From an uncultured Alistipes sp. (GTDB lineage: Bacteria > Bacteroidota > Bacteroidia > Bacteroidales > Rikenellaceae), in the NCBI GenBank assembly GCA_904502285.1, contig CAJGEC010000006.1, positions 1-64,000 on the forward strand: a DNA stretch of 64,000 nt, in the 5' to 3' direction. Positions 60,867 to 64,000 of this stretch are shown here, one piece after another; the first letter of the stretch is position 1, and every line of letters begins with the position of its first letter. A program made the position numbers and the translations under genes. The notes under the pieces are model-generated. The model saw only the letters and a program-made list of their open reading frames with translations. It searched no databases and had not been told where the DNA came from.

Positions 60867-62378
60867 TTAGAGGTCGTGACCGCAGTACGACAGGTTAAAA
60901 CTCTTGTTGTTGATAGGGAAGTCCGAGATGCCCTCCGAGCGAACGGCAATGGCGAGGCCGAGCCAGTTGTGGAGGCTTGGGTCCTTAATCTTGTACTTCA
61001 CAATCTCGCCCTCGTTATTGGTAAGGGCTACGTGGCAAATCTCACCTCGCCAGCCCTCTACAAGGCTAAAGGCAAGGGCATCGCCCTGGAGTGTAGCGTT
61101 GTAATCGGGGGCAGGGATATCGCCCTGAGGTTTATAGTTAGCCAAGGCGCTCTCGATGTAGTCGGCACTCTGAAGCACCTCGTCCATACGTGTTGCAAGG
61201 CGTGACATAACGTCGCCATCGTGCTTGAGGATTGGCTCGTGCTTAATCTCGGTATAGTAGCCTGAGGGGTGTGTGGCGCGGAGGTCTCGCAAAAGACCAC
61301 TCGCACGTGCTGCCTGACCCACACCACCGATTGTCTCCATCTCGCTCTTTGGCACTAAGCCACACTGCTCGAAACGGGCCAAGAGTGATGGCGACTCCAT
61401 AATATCCTCGCGCACCTCGTTGTAGCGACGGCGCACCTCGCTGATATTTTTGCGGATGAGGGTTATCTTCTGCTCAGTGAGAGGGTGGTTGCTACCGCAA
61501 GGGCGGATGACGCTCTTGCCGAAGCGGTTGCCACACCACGCCTGAGAGGTGTTGATAGTCACGGTGCGGAGAGCCTCACAAGCCACCTGATAGAGCTGGA
61601 AGCCGATATCTGTAGCCAAAGCACCCGTATCGGCAAGGTGCATAGCGATACGCTCCAACTCGATGGCTATCATACGCTCCAAGCTGAGACTCTTCGAGGG
61701 CTTGAAGCCAGCGAACTTCTCAACTACCTCGGCATATGCTGTGGCGTGACCAACGGCAGTATCTCCAGCGATGGACTCCGCAATAAGGGTCTGTCGTAGG
61801 CGGTTTTGGTTGCGTACCATCTCGCCCTCGACGCCTCGGTGCTGATAGCCCAAGGCAATCTCAAGGTGGAGTACCTGCTCGCCAGCACAGATGAAGCGGA
61901 AGGCACCTGGCTCGATGATACCTGCGTGGATAGGGCCTACATTCACCTCGTGCAACTCCGCACCCTCGATAGAGTAGAATGGGTAGCTATCCATCGTAGA
62001 GCTCTTGTCGCGACGGTCGTGGCTGAAGCGCAAGGGCTTGAGCCAAGGGTGGCTATCGAAGGGCACACCGTAGAGTTCGTGAATCTCGCGCTCGAAGGGG
62101 TGGAACGCTGGGTGTAGTGCTGTGAGTGATGCCAAACCCTCGCTATAGTAGTCTGGAACGAAGGAGGTTACGAGGACCTCGGAAGTGGTGTCGTCCAAGA
62201 GGATGAGGAAGAACTTAAGTCCGTTCTCAATCTCGGTAGCGAAGTAGTGGCCTATGTGGTAGCGTCGTTGTGACATACGCTCCTTGAGGTCGTTGTAGAG
62301 TTCAACGTACTCCACTACGGGGATGTCGCTCAGGGCGATATGTGAGGCGCTGTTATTTGTTACGTGATATAGTTTCAT
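60867..62378 (-). CDS. NuoCD/HycE-like large subunit lacking Ni-Fe cysteines
   Basis: 503 residues. N-terminal NuoC-like domain (1-125, FEREIHELYGVPF), then the 49-kDa/hydrogenase large-subunit domain (GYQHRGVEGEM, FGKSVIRPCG). The two CxxC pairs that hold Ni-Fe in HycE are absent: I-A-G-D-T at 203-207 replaces V-C-G-I-C, and D-P-S-L-H-N at 466-471 replaces D-P-C-x-x-C. The C-terminal NNKSFNLSYCGHDL resembles group-4 enzymes. It is therefore a hydrogenase-related redox or ion-pump subunit, not a hydrogenase. Confidence 0.85.
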   Translation of the reverse strand: MKLYHVTNNSASHIALSDIPVVEYVELYNDLKERMSQRRYHIGHYFATEIENGLKFFLILLDDTTSEVLVTSFVPDYYSEGLASLTALHPAFHPFEREIHELYGVPFDSHPWLKPLRFSHDRRDKSSTMDSYPFYSIEGAELHEVNVGPIHAGIIEPGAFRFICAGEQVLHLEIALGYQHRGVEGEMVRNQNRLRQTLIAESIAGDTAVGHATAYAEVVEKFAGFKPSKSLSLERMIAIELERIAMHLADTGALATDIGFQLYQVACEALRTVTINTSQAWCGNRFGKSVIRPCGSNHPLTEQKITLIRKNISEVRRRYNEVREDIMESPSLLARFEQCGLVPKSEMETIGGVGQAARASGLLRDLRATHPSGYYTEIKHEPILKHDGDVMSRLATRMDEVLQSADYIESALANYKPQGDIPAPDYNATLQGDALAFSLVEGWRGEICHVALTNNEGEIVKYKIKDPSLHNWLGLAIAVRSEGISDFPINNKSFNLSYCGHDL

Positions 62379-62382
62379 AGCG

Positions 62383-63798
62383 TTAGCCGATATTTACAAT
62401 AACGTCGATAGCATCTTTGAGGAAGGCGGGCTGCCATACACCGAACACCATAGCCACGAGCAGGAGTAGTGCTGCGCAGTATGAGAGACGACGGTTTACC
62501 TCCGAGAGGTGCAACTCATCCTGGTTGCTGTGGTAACCCAAGCGGAGTGTGCGACCCCAGATAGAGTAGATTACAACGCACATAAGAACGAGCATTGCCA
62601 AGAGGAGCCACCAACTACCCACCGATACAATCTCGGTGAAGATCATCACCTCGGAAACGAAGAGTGGCGATGGTGGGAAGGCCAAGAGTACCAATGTGCC
62701 AACGATAAAGCCGATAGCGCCCACACGGTTGATGTTCATATAGTTACCAATGCGGTTGATGCTGTAGCTATCGTAGATATGGCGCATAATGCCCACCTGA
62801 TAGAATACCGAACTCTTAACCAGCGTATGGCTCATAACGTGGAACACCGCAGCCCAAAGGCCGATGCCTCCAATACCCATACCGATAGCCACGATACCCA
62901 TATTCTCGACCGTAGAGTAGGATAGGAATCGTTTGTAGTTGTTGGTACGGCGGAGGAACATAGCACCCACGGCCAACGACAAGATACCGATGAGGATGAG
63001 CAGGTGACGCGCCCATACGAATACCTCGGTAGATGCGTAGAGCGAGTAGATGCGGTAGATAGAGATGAAACCAGCATTTACCAAGGCGGTAGAGATAAAT
63101 GCAGAGGCTGGGGCTGGAGCAGCGTAGTTGGCATCGACACCCACGGTGTAGAGTGGGAAGATCTCCATCTTACAGCTGTAGCCTACAACGATAAGGAGGA
63201 ATGCCACCTTGAGGTATAGAGGGTTGCCCTTGCTGATAACCTCCTGAAGGGCTGTATAATCCAACGAGCCGTGTTCTGCGACGGTAGAGAGCAGAAGGAT
63301 GCCGAGGTATGCCATAGCGATACCCGTAGAGCATACGAAGATATACTTCCACGTAGCCTCCAACGACTGCTTGAACTCGCGGTGGTAGATGATACCTGCC
63401 GAGCAGATAGTGGTAGCCTCAAGGAATACCCAGGTCATAGCCACGTTGTGTGAGTAGTAGACGCAGGTGATGGCTACCGAGAGTAGCATAAGCAGGGTGT
63501 AGTAGGTCTTGTATGAGTTGGTAGAGACGTTCTCGGCCTTGAGGTACGACGACGAGAAGAGTAACGAGAAGCCTAAAACCACGGTGAGCAAGAGGTGGAA
63601 TACTACGGCCAAGGTGTCGGCACGGAAGATGGTGAGCATCACTCTGTCTACCTGGCCTAAGCCGAGGAGTAGGGCGATGGCCGCAACCTGCACAACCCAG
63701 AAGAGGCCTGCAATGATGTTTGTAGCACGCTCAGAGCGCACTGCAAGGGGTGCTACTGCCAAGAGTAGCGAGAGTATGATATATGCGAGCATTTCCAT
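62383..63798 (-). CDS. HyfF/NuoN-like proton-translocating membrane subunit
   Basis: 471 residues, about thirteen to fourteen membrane helices. It has the antiporter-type features of complex I: a TM5 Glu in WVFLEATTICSAG, a mid-membrane Lys in GYSCKMEIFPLYTVGVDANY followed by AAPAPASAFIS, and the broken-helix His region (FHVMSHTLVKSSVFY). It should move protons or sodium. It lies 4 nt upstream of the large-subunit gene and 5 nt after the HyfE-like gene. Confidence 0.88.
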   Translation of the reverse strand: MEMLAYIILSLLLAVAPLAVRSERATNIIAGLFWVVQVAAIALLLGLGQVDRVMLTIFRADTLAVVFHLLLTVVLGFSLLFSSSYLKAENVSTNSYKTYYTLLMLLSVAITCVYYSHNVAMTWVFLEATTICSAGIIYHREFKQSLEATWKYIFVCSTGIAMAYLGILLLSTVAEHGSLDYTALQEVISKGNPLYLKVAFLLIVVGYSCKMEIFPLYTVGVDANYAAPAPASAFISTALVNAGFISIYRIYSLYASTEVFVWARHLLILIGILSLAVGAMFLRRTNNYKRFLSYSTVENMGIVAIGMGIGGIGLWAAVFHVMSHTLVKSSVFYQVGIMRHIYDSYSINRIGNYMNINRVGAIGFIVGTLVLLAFPPSPLFVSEVMIFTEIVSVGSWWLLLAMLVLMCVVIYSIWGRTLRLGYHSNQDELHLSEVNRRLSYCAALLLLVAMVFGVWQPAFLKDAIDVIVNIG

Positions 63799-63803
63799 CG
63801 TTG

Positions 63804-64000
63804 TTAATCTTTAATAGAGGTTAGAGCATCTGTCTCGTCCGAGTGGATGTCGTTGTCCAAACGCTGGAGGAACATACCGAGGATGAGGATCGAGATAAGG
63901 ATATCGAGCATAATGGCGATGTTGATAAGCATAGGCAACTCAACACCGATAGCCATCGAGAAGAGGAATACACCATTCTCGATAACCAAGAAACCAACGA
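63804..64000 (-). CDS. HyfE-like membrane subunit, partial (5' end outside the window)
   Basis: The frame is open to the window edge; only the C-terminal 65 or so residues are seen. VGFLVIENGVFLFSM and VELPMLINIAIMLDILISIL are membrane helices that match HyfE (NuoK-like) C-termini, followed by a polar tail. The true start lies to the right of position 64000. It is upstream of hyfF-like in the same operon; further membrane subunits (HyfB/C-like) are expected beyond the edge. Confidence 0.8.
   Translation of the reverse strand, partial: VGFLVIENGVFLFSMAIGVELPMLINIAIMLDILISILILGMFLQRLDNDIHSDETDALTSIKD

Noticed and set aside
60093..64000. Functional group-4 [NiFe] hydrogenase
   Set aside because: No CxxC Ni-Fe ligands in the large subunit and degraded cluster ligands in the small subunit; listed as a hydrogenase-related complex instead.

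Overview
The window is a densely packed chromosomal segment from a member of the Bacteroidales (phylum Bacteroidota). The evidence is the promoter style (TTTG or TTG, a 19-20 nt spacer, then TAnnTTTG, found repeatedly upstream of genes), the weak Shine-Dalgarno signals, and the gene families: two TonB-type outer-membrane barrels with carboxypeptidase-regulatory N-termini, a GIN-domain (DUF2807) lipoprotein, DUF4465, DUF2851, GSCFA and OstA-like proteins, and a GH84 hexosaminidase. Genus is uncertain; a Rikenellaceae or Alistipes-like gut organism is plausible but not shown. I see no phage, insertion sequence, CRISPR array or rRNA. One tRNA (Lys, CTT) lies at the left edge.

Layout. 1-7 kb: tRNA-Lys, then a minus-strand envelope-biogenesis operon (PPIase lipoprotein, SurA-like chaperone, OstA/LptA-like protein with a large repetitive insert, and a truncated GH2-like protein). 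7-10.5 kb: nitroreductase, HAD hydrolase, two secreted proteins, RdgB. 10.5-15.1 kb: minus-strand operon of a PyrD-like flavoprotein, CinA, PncB and threonine aldolase. 15.2-20.5 kb: a divergent unit of outer-membrane barrel plus GIN lipoprotein on one side, and an ABC ATPase, permease and YtrA-type GntR repressor on the other. Two almost identical palindromes sit on the two divergent promoters. 20.8-36.6 kb: plus-strand housekeeping genes (plsC, parE, parC, aroK, murI, ftsK, LolA-like, DUF4465, unknown, rsmI, two GT2 glycosyltransferases, mazG, gamma carbonic anhydrase). 36.8-42.6 kb: LytS/LytR-type two-component pair, a His/Cys-rich secreted protein, and a 996-residue TonB-type barrel. 42.6-47 kb: minus-strand DUF2851, DUF59, SufE, a phosphatase-fold protein and GSCFA. 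47-48.3 kb: luxS and an SAH/MTA nucleosidase. 48.3-60 kb: gyrA-TPR, GH84, deoD, cysteine desulfidase-like, aldehyde dehydrogenase, purC. 60-64 kb: part of a group-4-hydrogenase-like membrane complex, cut by the window edge.

The best leads are not exotic islands but altered members of familiar families. (1) The GntR/ABC/outer-membrane-barrel unit appears to be a single two-sided regulon. (2) The pyrD homologue has lost most residues that bind dihydroorotate. (3) The hydrogenase-like complex lacks all four Ni-Fe cysteines and most N2-cluster cysteines. (4) The LytS-type kinase carries an extracytoplasmic segment resembling the cold-shock OB fold of Rho. (5) A phosphatase-family protein and a GH2-family protein look catalytically dead. 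All domain and alignment statements come from reading the sequence and recalled family motifs; no searches were run.
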